Positions 11,535 to 22,169 of a stretch of 64,000 nt of DNA are shown here, one piece after another. How positions within the stretch are numbered: position 1 is the first letter of the stretch; every line of letters begins with the position of its first letter. The DNA is from Fusarium oxysporum f. sp. lycopersici 4287 (lineage: Eukaryota > Ascomycota > Sordariomycetes > Hypocreales > Nectriaceae). The DNA lies in NCBI RefSeq assembly GCF_000149955.1, contig NC_030989.1, positions 2,737,839 to 2,801,838 of the forward strand, given 5' to 3'. Under the pieces are notes generated by a model, which saw only the letters and a list, made by a program, of their open reading frames with translations, searched no databases and was not told where the DNA came from. A program made the position numbers and the translations under genes.

Positions 11535-11543
11535 ATCTGATAA
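11535..11543 (+). promoter_or_regulatory. Iron-GATA (SreA/SRE-type) site, proximal
   Basis: ATCTGATAA matches the ATCWGATAA consensus of the fungal iron-responsive GATA repressor (SreA/SRE/Fep1 class). It lies 151 bp before the ATG of the siderophore transporter. The same class of repressor is known to shut down siderophore uptake genes when iron is plentiful. Confidence 0.65.
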
Positions 11544-11814
11544 GATTTCATGTCCAATAGCGGCGGATCTAACCGTTGTCTAAGTGGAGACTTGACGCCA
11601 TTATCACGAAATTGATGCCTGAGGCCTAGTATCATCAAAAGAGCATATCGCCAAAGAGGGGTTGTAAAATATGGATATTAATATTGCATACGACTCTGTC
11701 TCAATTATTCACAGGTATCACCAGACTTGGGACTGTTGCGTTGTTGTTGATCTGCTGTGTCCTCTGTCAGGTCTTGCCAATGTCACCCAAATTGGCCTCG
11801 GGTTGGATCGTAGC

Positions 11815-11823
11815 TTATCAGAT
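11815..11823 (-). promoter_or_regulatory. Iron-GATA (SreA/SRE-type) site, distal
   Basis: TTATCAGAT on the plus strand reads ATCTGATAA on the minus strand, a second exact match to ATCWGATAA. It is about 430 bp before the siderophore transporter ATG and in the coding orientation of that gene. Confidence 0.6.
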
Positions 11824-12099
11824 TATGCAAGACGAAACTCAATCCAGGGACCGAAGTAACGGTATCTGTACCAATGCAGAGCTTACTCGGGGACAGTGAC
11901 GGTTAATAAAGCCCTATGTACGCAGTTTTGTTTCTTTCACGATTGAATGGTTTGGATTTGACCAGAAGCATATAGGGTATGCAAAACTTGTGACAATCTC
12001 ATTTACTTAATCCATGTACCTAATAATGATCCATCGCACCTCAAAGATACTGAATCGCTAATTATGTCTTCCTGTGACCGCCGTCAACCTCGGAAAACC

Positions 12100-13827
12100 T
12101 CAATAAGTACCAATAAGCGGCACCTTTTCCATGGCCCGACGGATCCGCCCGTTGAAAAAATATAGGGGAACAGCGAAAGAGCCTAGAGCGAAAAGAATAC
12201 CCCCAAACAGGATATAAGTATCTCTAATACCCATCGTGCTGATCCACGAATTGAAAGAATGACTGTACCCAAAGGAAATGGCATTTCTTCCTCCACAAGT
12301 GAGCACAATTGCAGGACCTGACATGTGCGGCAGCAACTCTCCGAGCCAAACTCCAGTCACAGCCGAGATAGCGCAGAAGCCAAAGTAGAACAGGGCGAAA
12401 GCAGCATGCATGCCTACCCAGCTATACCTCGACGGATCCGCAGCCACGACACCGTAGATGGTCATACCCAAAAAGCAGAAAATAGACGGAAGAATGAAGT
12501 TGGGAAGAACATGCTCAGGCTCTCGGACGCCGCCATTTCTCTTGGTCAAGTAGCGACTGATAGGCTCTGCTAGCTCACCATATCCCAGACCAAAAAGTGC
12601 CCCGATAGCTGCTCCGATTTGGACCGTTCCAACTGTTTCTGGAGAGAAGTTCCAAGGCGGCATCTCAAGGCGCTGGGCATAAGTCAAGCTCAGCACCACG
12701 AGACCTCCAAATACCATACTGTTGAACAGCAGGACCCAAAGAGTGCCTGGCACAAGGATACAAAGAAAGATGTCTTTGTACGCGCCAAAGAACCGGGCAA
12801 CAGGCGATGGTTGCACTGTGAAAAGCGCAAACTGACGCTTATACGAGAGCTCTGTGGGATTTTCTGACTGAGCATCGTCAATGTCGAAGCCAGCGTCGCG
12901 AGCAGCTTGAGGCGAAGCAAAGGTTCGGTGAGTACCATACGCATCTGTCGCGTGGATTCTTCCACTAAGCTCGGCAGCGCGACGGTTGAAGAGAGTCTCG
13001 GGGACGCAGAAGATGATGAGGATCATGGCAAATACTGCAAAGGCTAACCAGAACCAATAGTTGAGTCTCCAATCGCCGCCCGCGTTCTCGACGATAAAAG
13101 GGATGGGGATCAGTAGTATAGACGATCCGATGGCGGTCAACGCCCAGTATGCGATAAGTCGTGCGCTTCGCTTATAGAGGAATGACATGTCGAGAACAAT
13201 GATTGGCAGCTACCCGTTGTCAGCATCCGAGATAGTATTTACGGGTCGACAGAGGAAGCAAGTCATACCAGACAGTCTGAGATACCTGCAGTGAGCCCCT
13301 GCAAACAGCGAGCTCCAAGGTGAGACTCAAAAGACTGCGACTTGGCAGCCCAGATGATCGATGCCACGAAAATGATGTTGCTCAGGATGAACGCGAAACG
13401 ACGACCGAGTGCCATGGACAAGGGAACGAAGAAGAAGTTTCCCAAACCCATGCAGAGGGAAGGATAACTAGCAAGGTCTGCAATACGGTCAGGATGGAAT
13501 GTCTAGAGTCCATTCGTTAGTCATTACTAGTATTGTGGTATCTCTTCGACTTACACCACGCGTCTCCTTCATGTATTCAGCAATCAGGTTCCCAAAGAAC
13601 AGCGGTGTAGACTGAATAACACCAAAACCAGCGATGCCATACATGCAGACAGCTAAGAGAACGAGACGCTGTCGCCAGATCCCGAAGTTGAGAGGATCGT
13701 TTGGGTCGCACGATGGAACTGGCAGGTTTCGCACATTTCCATGATCGTCGTATAGAAGGACGCCGGTACTGTTGCTTACAGCATCCTCAACGTTCATGGC
13801 CTTGCCGTGATTATCGTCTTTTTCCAT
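12100..13827 (-). CDS. MFS transporter, DHA1 drug/metabolite exporter type
   Basis: A 538-residue integral membrane transporter with about 12 hydrophobic helices. Exons in coding order are 13827-13555, 13502-13269 and 13209-12100. The introns are 13503-13554 (GTAAGT...TAG) and 13210-13268 (GTATGA...TAG), and the spliced frame is open. The start is the ATG giving MEKDDNHGKA. The protein shows PNDPLNFGIWRQR before helix 1, the loop FVPLSMALGRRFAF (G-R-R motif A of MFS), and CVPETLFNRR at the end of helix 6. A large charged loop follows, which is typical of DHA1 fungal exporters. Substrates of such proteins are drugs, polyamines or secondary metabolites. It lies on the same strand as the siderophore transporter and near the NRPS-like gene, so export of a related product is possible. 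Confidence 0.87.
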
Positions 13828-15188
13828 ATTGCGCGTTGGAGGAAGACGCAGGAACCAACTTTGATGGAAATGAGACAGACGAAAAGTCTGCGAAAGCTGA
13901 GTTATGCCCGGTTTGAGATGATAGAAGAAAATTGAGCATAACAACAGAGGATGCAATGTAATTTAAACCCCAAGACTCGCTAGCAACTCGCAAGGGGTCT
14001 CACGATAGTCTGGGGCCCCGTGAAACTCCAATTAGCACTCCGTGTTTTACCCCGCGGTCTGGCCCAGCAGATCTGTACTCTGTTGACCGCGAGACAGCGT
14101 TCGGGCCGAACTGGAATGTATGGCGGCGGCAGATCCCGATGTTCGGCCCGAAAATCGTCAACAATCAATCCTCTTCGATTTATTCGGGCTTGCGAGCTAT
14201 GATATCGAGATGAATTGATATGAGCCGTGGCCTCAGTAACCGAGGAATTCCAATTCGGGATTGTCTCATGTCAGCTTCAATATTGGAGAGACCGACATGA
14301 AGAGCGTCTATCACGGGTGGCTCATGGTGACATAGGCAAGTAATCTGTATGAAACGGATTCAGTAAATACCACACCGAAGGCATGTGTTCTACGACTGGG
14401 ACACCGAATAGATGAATCTTTTGTCAAAATATCACTTTCGCAACACTGACACAGCGGATATTCCTGTAACAATTCCCAGAGAAAACTCCAATATTAGGTC
14501 ACACATCATTCCAATCCGATTGAACCTTTGGCATAAAATATTAGGGCTATCTATGTTATGCTCAAAGCTACTGAATAAATGAGCAAGAGAGACGACTGAT
14601 CTCAACGTGGACAATTCTACTATTCCATCTATCATTAGTCGTAGTGTCTGAACTCTAAGCTGCAAACGATGAATGAAAACGCTAATTGTTAATAAGAAGC
14701 TTCTGCTTGATCAATAGAAGCCTAATCTCCCAAGCATCGTAAGACCCTGGCAATTAGAGTCAGGAATGTCGTCAAAGAAACGGCTGTCTGATGCCATTGA
14801 TCGATGCGACAACGTTCAATCAGTCACCGAATGCTACCACTCCAGCCCTCCAAGGACAATGTATTATTCCGCAGAATTATTCCACTGACTTTAAAGAAGC
14901 TCAGAGGTGAATGTAATCATGCGCAGGGATGCCAAGAATGATATGTCAGGAATTCCAAAGCTGCAAGCCTGCAGCCTCGGCAGCGTATCTATAAACAACC
15001 TGCCACTCAGAAGACCCAGAGACTGGATAAATTCAGTGTCTTGTGAGTGTTCACTGACCAGTTTGGGGCAGCTGAAAAGCAGGCTGTGGATTGACGTGAG
15101 ACAGGTGGAAGCAGTGCATTTTCAGCCTTATCCTTATAACCGCCGTCTTTGCCTGTACAGATCTACCAGCCAATGTTAGCATATCGAT
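13828..15188. other. Intergenic, no gene recognised
   Basis: About 1.36 kb with only short random frames. The part next to 13827 is the promoter of the DHA1-type transporter; from about 14,400 the sequence is AT-rich. I find no RNA gene or repeat. Confidence 0.45.
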
Positions 15189-16044
15189 ATGACAGAGATA
15201 AAACCAGATATCAATTACTCGACATTCTTGATTATCACGTCTCCAGCGGCCTTGGCCGTCTTAGACCGTGATGGCCAATCTAATACCTGCGGCTTCAAAG
15301 ACACGAACTCAGGTAACTACTCCTCTCCAACTTCTATCGCCATTCTATTCTCATAAAACGATTAAGAATCCCGTGGAAATGTCCTGGAAAAGGTACATGT
15401 CTATATAATGAGCCATATTCCGCTGTTGGCTGTTGCTGGAGCGAGCCATGCACCGTCGTCTCGGTATGTTTAGACTATACCGCGGTCAGCGAAGGCCAGT
15501 GCAATGGGGAAAACCTAAATGCTGGGACCAGTTGTTGGTAAGAATCCCATCAAAAAAGAGCTTTCAAATATCATAACTGACGGTATTTAGTTCTGATTCT
15601 GGAATTCCATACTGCCAGACATGGAAGTTCTCTGATATCTCTGCCTCACTTGTGTGGTGCACTGATGTCCAACCTACTGCAGAAGTGATCATGTTTGATC
15701 AGCCTATCTTGGCAGCGTCGGACACTATCTCGACTGATAGAAGCTCTTCATCAACGGGGCCGGCAACAACATCGACTAGTACATCGACTGAAGAGGCACC
15801 ATCTCCCACCGAAACTTCGGAGAGAAAGTCTGGGGGTATGTCATCAGAGAATACAATAGCACTTGGTGTCGCTATACGTGCGGCTGTGACTGGTATAGTC
15901 TCAGCTATCCTCGATGTTTGGCTGGTGAAGAGGAGGAGGAGGAGGATGAGAGCACTGCCGGCAGCGCCAGCAGTTCCCTTGGTTCCAGGAGCCCCGGCAG
16001 TTATCTCTAGTGGTGATAGTTCAAGCGGTTGGGTGCATATCTGA
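15189..16044 (+). CDS. Cys-rich single-pass membrane protein with Ser/Thr stalk (possible frameshift in 5' part)
   Basis: A probable surface protein. The frame from about 15367 to 15537, joined over intron 15538-15590 (GTAAGA...TAG), then to the stop at 16044, gives a Cys-rich ectodomain: PWKCPGKGTCLYNEPYSAVG, then C-C...C, C-L-D-Y, T-S-C-C-S-D and I-P-Y-C. It continues into a Ser/Thr-rich linker, one membrane helix (near VAIRAAVTGIVSAILDVWL) and a strongly basic cytosolic stop-transfer run KRRRRRMR. This architecture is common among uncharacterised fungal surface proteins with a CGF...C start. An exon 1 from ATG 15189 contains NTCGFKDTNS, but the best intron (15312-15366) joins it one base out of frame. 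Either exon 1 is wrong or the gene carries a 1-nt lesion. Confidence 0.5.
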
Positions 16045-16715
16045 GTGGGACAAAGCTGATATGTAAGGCCAAATAGCTTTAGGATGGGGAGTAATGAGGA
16101 TTAACGTTGCGATGTTTTCCAGATGCGGATTATCTGAGAGATTGATATAAGGCCGCTATATGGGGCAACCATTGCGATGCCCAATGAAAGCCATTATGGT
16201 GCGGTTGCATAGCCCTCTCAATTGCTGTGCCAATAATATGCCTTGCAGTGGCCAACTATAGGTGTCTTACCAACAGAGACATTCAAAAGAGGTTGAAATG
16301 CTACGTCATGCACACAACCAACAGTTTGGGGCTTTTATGGTGTCAGCGACACAATGTCTGCCCTTCCAAGCTGGCGAGGCAGACTGACGCGCACAGCAGC
16401 TTACAAAATACTTAATGGATTTCTCTGTGGCGCTTTTCTTCCCCTCACTACTTCTATGTGTTATGTCTGGTTTTCAGTAGTTAAATTTCGGGACCAACAC
16501 AAATGACTCCCTCCGCACATCTAAGTGATCATCCATCTACAACACCAATAAAATCTATGCAAGATACCCCTCATGCATGTGTTAAATTACATGAGCCTTG
16601 TAATTTTGTTATGCCATTAAAATAACTGGTATGCCCACTCCCTTGCCAAAACTTTTTGCAGTCTTCACTAACCTTTTAATAATCCATTTAAATTCAAGCA
16701 TTATCTTGCTCCAGA
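16045..16715. other. Intergenic before the HET gene
   Basis: 671 bp without a believable frame, AT-rich toward the HET gene start. No element recognised. Confidence 0.45.
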
Positions 16716-18611
16716 ATGGCCGATCAGAAGTCAGAAGCATCTCTAATTTTAAAAGAAACAAACCCTGGGCTCAACTATCCACCTCTATTATATTCCAGAG
16801 GAGAAATACGGCTTCTCGAGCTTATTGCCCCTCTAACATCGCACTCTATGCCCAATGGAAAACTTCATACTGTGTCTATACACGACTCGCGTCGCTATAC
16901 AGCACTTTCATATTGCTGGGGGGCTAATAGGCGAGAAAAGAAGATTTTACTGAATGGGCAAGAATTTCCAGTGACTTCTAACCTTGCGGCTGCAATTCAG
17001 CACCTTCAGAAACAGCCAGGATACTACTGGATTGACGCCATCTGCATTGACCAATCCAACCCAGAAGAGAGGGGCCTTCAAGTGAGTTTAATGAAGGCTG
17101 TCTTTAACAGAGCTATTGAAGTAGTCATTTGGCTCGGCGAAAGAGTTGACTTGCCGTTCATGTTCAACATCTCAACTGAGACTAAGCAGCCGGATGCGGA
17201 ACGCTCAAGCTTCTTTTGTAATAGCTATTGGCGACGAGTCTGGGTGGTTCAAGAAGTGTCAACTGCATCAAAGATCCGAATCATCCACGGCAATGGCCAT
17301 ATTATCTGGGAAGAACTGGTTGCATACATGAACTCTGCCTTAGTGTTGAACCAGGATTTCAATACTGAAGCATCAATGGGAATTGAATGCATCCAAAGAC
17401 TTATGGACCTGCGGCAGGGCTTCAGATGTCATCGCCCGGCCTACTTTTTGGATCTTCTATATCGCAGTAAATCACTGCTTGCAACCGATGAACTTGACAG
17501 GGTCTACGGGCTCTTAGGCCTTGCTCATGATAGTGAAATATTCCTTCACTGTCCTCAATACGGAATCACGCTTGACAGGCTATATGAACGTATGGCTATG
17601 TCTGTCATTGAGAACACAGGAAGTCTCGATATTCTTTACTTCAACCGAGGGGCAAAACGCGACGCACTGCCAACTTGGGTTCCACGGTGGCTTGAACTTC
17701 AAGGCGATCGTATCGGGCAATGGATCAATTACACCATTCAGAGGAGCAGGTCCTCAAATGGATTCTCCACGCATACTGCCATACCTCGAGTTCTGGAGAA
17801 TATGCTTGTGGTACAGGGGAGAAGGATCGGTGTCCTTGATGGACTGAGCAGCCCATGCTTTTCTGGAACCTCCAGCAACAGGTCACCAGGAGTATCAGTA
17901 CCAATGGCTCAACTAGGCGGCAACTTGGACCCTTATGGATCCTATGATGCCACTGTGTATGCAGTTCTTGAGACAGTCTGTCGTGGACATTCACTTCCGA
18001 AGAATGAAAAGGGAGCCTGTTTCAGCCAGTTTCATTGGGCCTTTCAGACACGTATAAAAGCCCATCTCGGACAGTGGATTTCTGAGAATGAGGATATTAA
18101 GATCCGAGGTGAAAGTCTCTCCTACTGGTTTGATGAGACCGCAGGCCAGCTACCACGTTTCATCACTTCAGCCTTGTACATAGGAGTTCGTTGTGGCTTT
18201 AGTCAATTCCTAACAAATGATTCAGTAGACGGTCTGAGCCTTTTTGAGCCTTTGGCAATGAAAACAGCTCGCGGCTTTCTTGACAGGGAAGAGGAGCCTT
18301 TTATGAATATCAAAGTCCCCCACTCGGAAGAGAAGATATTCAATCTGAAGGATGCTGAGGAGGGGCTTTTATGTCTTTCATCATCGGAAATGCGTCTTGT
18401 GGTTACAGACGAAGGTTTAGTTGGTCTTGCGGTCAAAGAAGCATCACAGGGTGACGTACTGGTGCAATTGGAAGGGTGTGAGCGCCCTATAGTCTTGAGA
18501 AGGGCCAAAGCTGACGAAGGAGCCTGGCAGATTGTTGGTGAAGGTTGGCTGTATGATGCCTCAAGTGCTTCTCCGGTAAATTGCGAAATTTGTAGCTACA
18601 CTATAGCCTGA
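16716..18611 (+). CDS. Heterokaryon incompatibility (HET) domain protein
   Basis: An intronless frame of 631 residues. The N-terminal third is a HET domain. Its blocks are visible: IRLLELIAPL, then YTALSYCWG (block 1), YYWIDAICIDQSNPEERGLQ (block 2), AIEVVIWLGE, and YWRRVWVVQEV (block 3). The C-terminal part has LYGLLG-like sequence (DELDRVYGLLGLA) that usually ends the HET region, followed by a unique tail with no NACHT, WD40 or ankyrin repeats. HET proteins trigger programmed cell death when genetically different hyphae fuse; many genomic copies have no proven role. The domain is long, intact and has no internal stop, so the gene looks functional. Confidence 0.92.
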   Translation: MADQKSEASLILKETNPGLNYPPLLYSRGEIRLLELIAPLTSHSMPNGKLHTVSIHDSRRYTALSYCWGANRREKKILLNGQEFPVTSNLAAAIQHLQKQPGYYWIDAICIDQSNPEERGLQVSLMKAVFNRAIEVVIWLGERVDLPFMFNISTETKQPDAERSSFFCNSYWRRVWVVQEVSTASKIRIIHGNGHIIWEELVAYMNSALVLNQDFNTEASMGIECIQRLMDLRQGFRCHRPAYFLDLLYRSKSLLATDELDRVYGLLGLAHDSEIFLHCPQYGITLDRLYERMAMSVIENTGSLDILYFNRGAKRDALPTWVPRWLELQGDRIGQWINYTIQRSRSSNGFSTHTAIPRVLENMLVVQGRRIGVLDGLSSPCFSGTSSNRSPGVSVPMAQLGGNLDPYGSYDATVYAVLETVCRGHSLPKNEKGACFSQFHWAFQTRIKAHLGQWISENEDIKIRGESLSYWFDETAGQLPRFITSALYIGVRCGFSQFLTNDSVDGLSLFEPLAMKTARGFLDREEEPFMNIKVPHSEEKIFNLKDAEEGLLCLSSSEMRLVVTDEGLVGLAVKEASQGDVLVQLEGCERPIVLRRAKADEGAWQIVGEGWLYDASSASPVNCEICSYTIA

Positions 18612-20214
18612 GCGTTTGGAAAGCTGGTGTCAATCTATCTTAATCATGAACCCTAACTATGGTTTACGGTGTGCTGCTTGGTACCACAAAGCCTCCTTTG
18701 TTCTATCGTGGTCTTGAAAAGGTTAAAGCAAGCTTACGGGAAACGTTTAATTATTAAGCTAGGTGGCCCCTCGTGCCCATGCCATAAATCACTAATAACG
18801 GCGTGGCGTCGGGCTGGCCTACGGTACGGACGAGGAGGAACAGTCCCCGAAACTTACAGAATACAATCCCGGGAGCCGAGTTACGCGCCCTTGCCTTCCA
18901 GGGAGTGATTTGACGACACAGAAATAAAATTTACAGGCATACGTTACTCTCCCGTTGCCGACAGAAAGTCCAAACTATTTAGGTGACTAGATCAAGTCCC
19001 CGGTTTGTACCGAGTTTCTTCAACAACTGCAGTACATAACAAGGGGAAATTAAGAGCAGATTGGAACTAGAAACCAACACTTTACACCCTGAGAACATAG
19101 AAAGAGCTCACGGCGACTTGAGACGTGAGAAGCCATAATCCAATACCTGTGCCAACTTCACGATACTGCTTTTTGATTCCAGAACAGCTTAGGCGGGCCT
19201 GAATCCGCTCCGGCTACAACAGCGAAATAACCCTACACGCGAGTTAAACCCAAATTGCAAAGGGGTCAGCTAAAATGTCACTCGAAAGAACAGGCCCGTC
19301 AGTGGCCCAAGTTGTACGAATCCCGGCATTCCAGGTCCACATGGCGTTGGGCTGAAAACGCTTCAGCTTGATTGAGTGTAGCGTCCAGCGTAAGGTTATT
19401 GCTCAGAACATCGAACGATTTTCGTCATAATCGCTTGTGTTATCAACAGGGTCTTTTAATAAGTTCAATAGAGATCCGAAAGATTTGGGAAGGGGTGACA
19501 ACAGCTCGGCAGATGCCTGGGATACGTAATCCCAGGGACACGGTACGGCAAACGAGCTGCATTTGGGTGACCGCCACGGACCTGCATGCATCGTAACTCA
19601 TCCTTGATAACAAATCCCGGACACCCGGCGTTCTGGATTCGCCTCACTATTCTGTGCCCCCCAGCGACAGAAGCCCAGGATTGCTATCCAGGTACTCGGT
19701 ATTTCCAGCACAGAAACTACCCTCGTGCGATTTAGAGTTCAATTTACATAAACAAGCAAAGACCATGTATTTAAACAACTGTTTTCGGATTTTCGCACGA
19801 GCACAGTAGCATTCAGAGCGGGAAGTGGGCAGACGGAATTGCAACCTCGCCAATCGAATTGGGATGAATTGTCACAGGATTGGAGCCGGCGTATGGATGC
19901 ACCTCACAGGGGAAATGTTATAATTTCCGCTACCTTTTCCGACGGGTCCGCTGACGAAGCAACGTTAGGCGAACCGGTTCTTTGGTGAGCGCTGATCAGA
20001 CTCGTTTTCTGGAAGGTGAACCATTCTTGGCTTTGGCGATCCCTGCCGTGGAAGCTGGGGGGTGATCTTTCGATCGGGTCAACAAACGCCGAATGGAAAC
20101 GGGACGCACACAATTGATCAAGCAGTGACAGAGCTTGGCCGTCCCACATAGGTACTCGGAGAATTGATCTTGGTGGATGAAGAGAACGGAACATATTACT
20201 ACAACGCAGACGAA
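18612..20214. other. 1.6 kb without a recognised gene
   Basis: Only short frames of random character occur here (the longest about 96 codons). Base composition is more GC/CpG-rich than the other intergenic gaps, for example around 18,780-18,850. I see no tRNA-like fold or transposon end that I could defend. It may hold degraded sequence. Confidence 0.35.
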
Positions 20215-21357
20215 CTATTTCTGATCCCGTAGGATGCTCAGTTGACTTGAATTCGACGCAACCTCCGTTTCATCCGTCCGTGACCCTGTGCCCTTAGAAT
20301 TCTTCCGAGAGTCGATATATTCTGTGACAGTAATCTCTTGAGTGCGTAGAATACCTTCAGAAGGCTGCCGACTGTGACGCACAGTACCAAGAGCAAAAGT
20401 CTCCGTAGTAGGATCATCGCCAAGCGTACCAGTTGCTCTCGTATTTTTCCTACTCCTCATCCCAGTTCCGTTGGATTGCGAATGAGAATAAACATATCCA
20501 GTGCCCTGTTTCTTTTTATTCCAAAATCCATATAGCGTCGGTGCGTTGACGACGATTGTCGCAGTGAGAAGCTCGGTGCTGGCCCATGTCGTGCGATTGA
20601 CCTGGCTGTCTTTGTTCATGGCGTTGATCGGCAATCGGATGACGGTGATAGCGACAATGAAAATGCCGAGAGTGAAGAGTACGTAAAGCTTGAGTTTGCG
20701 CTTCCAGGATGTTTTGAGCGAAAAGAATAACGGAATAGGGACGGCGAGAAGCATCACGTCGGTGACGATGTTGAGAACACCAACGACGATGAGTTGCAGT
20801 TGGGCCTTGGAGCAGGTTCCAGGATCTGGAACAACCTGCCAGTACAAATGAAAAGGTACGCACTCGCTGAAAGTCGTGACTTGGACAGCGACGTAAGTAC
20901 CGAAGAAGACAAGAAGAAAAGAATACATAACCGTCTTCTGATATCGTAAGTTGAGGAGTAATCGTCGGTAAACATCGAGAAGCACAAGCTTCTGTAACCA
21001 AAGGCTGTAAAACGTCAGCACGACTCGCCCCTCGAGTCAGTAAGAGAATACTAACAATGAATTGTAAAAGACTCGATTCGTAATGGCGAATTTACTCCCA
21101 ATCTCCCGTCGATAAATGATCTCATCAGTAAAAACCATCTTCTCTCGAAGACTCGGTTTAATATTATTTGTTCCCCAGGTGAGAACAACATGGATAAGCG
21201 CCAGTCTCACAGCACAGCACAAGATGGCACCCATTGTGAGGTAATCACCAAGTACAAACTTCTGCTTGGCGACTTTTCTCCATATCAGCCGCACCCCCAT
21301 AATCAGGAGTGACAAGCAGCTGAAGAACCAGTGAATAAACAGCGTAGGATCCTCCAT
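20215..21357 (-). CDS. Fungal rhodopsin-like (PTH11-related) integral membrane protein
   Basis: A 363-residue protein with seven predicted membrane helices. Exons are 21357-21056 and 21004-20215; intron 21005-21055 starts GTTAGT and ends ACAG, and the frame is preserved. The hallmark of the fungal rhodopsin-domain family is visible: GVRLIWRKVAKQKFVLGDYL in the first loop and CSKAQLQLIVVGVLNIVTDV followed by LLAVPIPLFF in helix 5. No lysine in helix 7 suggests retinal binding. The C-terminal 100 residues are polar, Ser/Thr-rich and probably cytosolic. Such proteins are proposed receptors or sensors at the plasma membrane; ligands are unknown. It is divergent from the secreted hydrolase gene. 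Confidence 0.85.
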
Positions 21358-22169
21358 CGTGTCGGGTTACACTGGGAAAAGGAAAAAAAAAAACAAGGAG
21401 GATTTTCGCAGCGGGGGATGGCGCAGATCACATATCTTTTATTGTACTGTAATTGTTCTTTGATGAAACGCTTCCTGTTACCTGCTCTGCTTCTTTTCAG
21501 CTTTCGGCCACTTGAATCCCAGCGGGTCGTTCCCCGTTAATTACGCTTGTTTTTTTTTTTTTGTGCTGGTGAGTTTACTGGCGATATGCTTCTGGACTTG
21601 TCAGTTTAGTGCCTAGCTTGGTTTCCTGTGGCGTTGTCTTTCATTTTGGGTACCAGCGCTAGAACGGGCCGTTTTCCTTCAACGGAGAGAATTAAACTAT
21701 TCGTGTGCGCTAGTTGCGAAATGATATTGGGAGCGGTAGCATTAATAATTTATTTAATGAATATTCTAGACGATGTCAACTGACGTCTTCAAAGAATATC
21801 GCTTGATACCGTCAATCGGGCAATTGGGCCGTTTGTCCCTCATGCGCCATTTTCTTGTTGCAGGGATATCACGCGGGTTCCTGGGATGCGGATGATACGA
21901 GCTGCAACCTTAGTTACTGCGCCGTAGCAGGGGCCTAAAAGTCTAGAGTTCAGTCTGTCACATCCGAAATGGAAAATGAGGATGACGATCCTGTCTAGTG
22001 TAGCTCGCTAGCCGGGAGGCCTTGAGCAACCTCAAATTCCACAGTGCAGACCCCCTGCATGATGCAGTATATCTGCGACTGTTCTTTTCGTTCTTTTCTT
22101 TTTTGTTCTCCTGCATCTGCGCTGCATCTCCTTCCCCATCCATCCATCTTTTCATCTCATCTGCCCACC
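21358..22169. promoter_or_regulatory. Divergent promoter region with poly-T tract
   Basis: 812 bp between the divergent rhodopsin-like and hydrolase genes. It contains a run of 13 T at about 21550-21562 and an A-run near 21385, both typical of nucleosome-poor fungal promoters. The last 120 bp before the hydrolase ATG are pyrimidine-rich (CT tracts), a common feature just upstream of highly expressed fungal starts. Confidence 0.4.

Larger units (their letters stand above)
11385..12099. other. Intergenic: siderophore transporter promoter and 3' flank of the next MFS gene
   Basis: This 715 bp gap holds the two iron-GATA sites described separately. Short frames here have no coding character. Confidence 0.5.
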
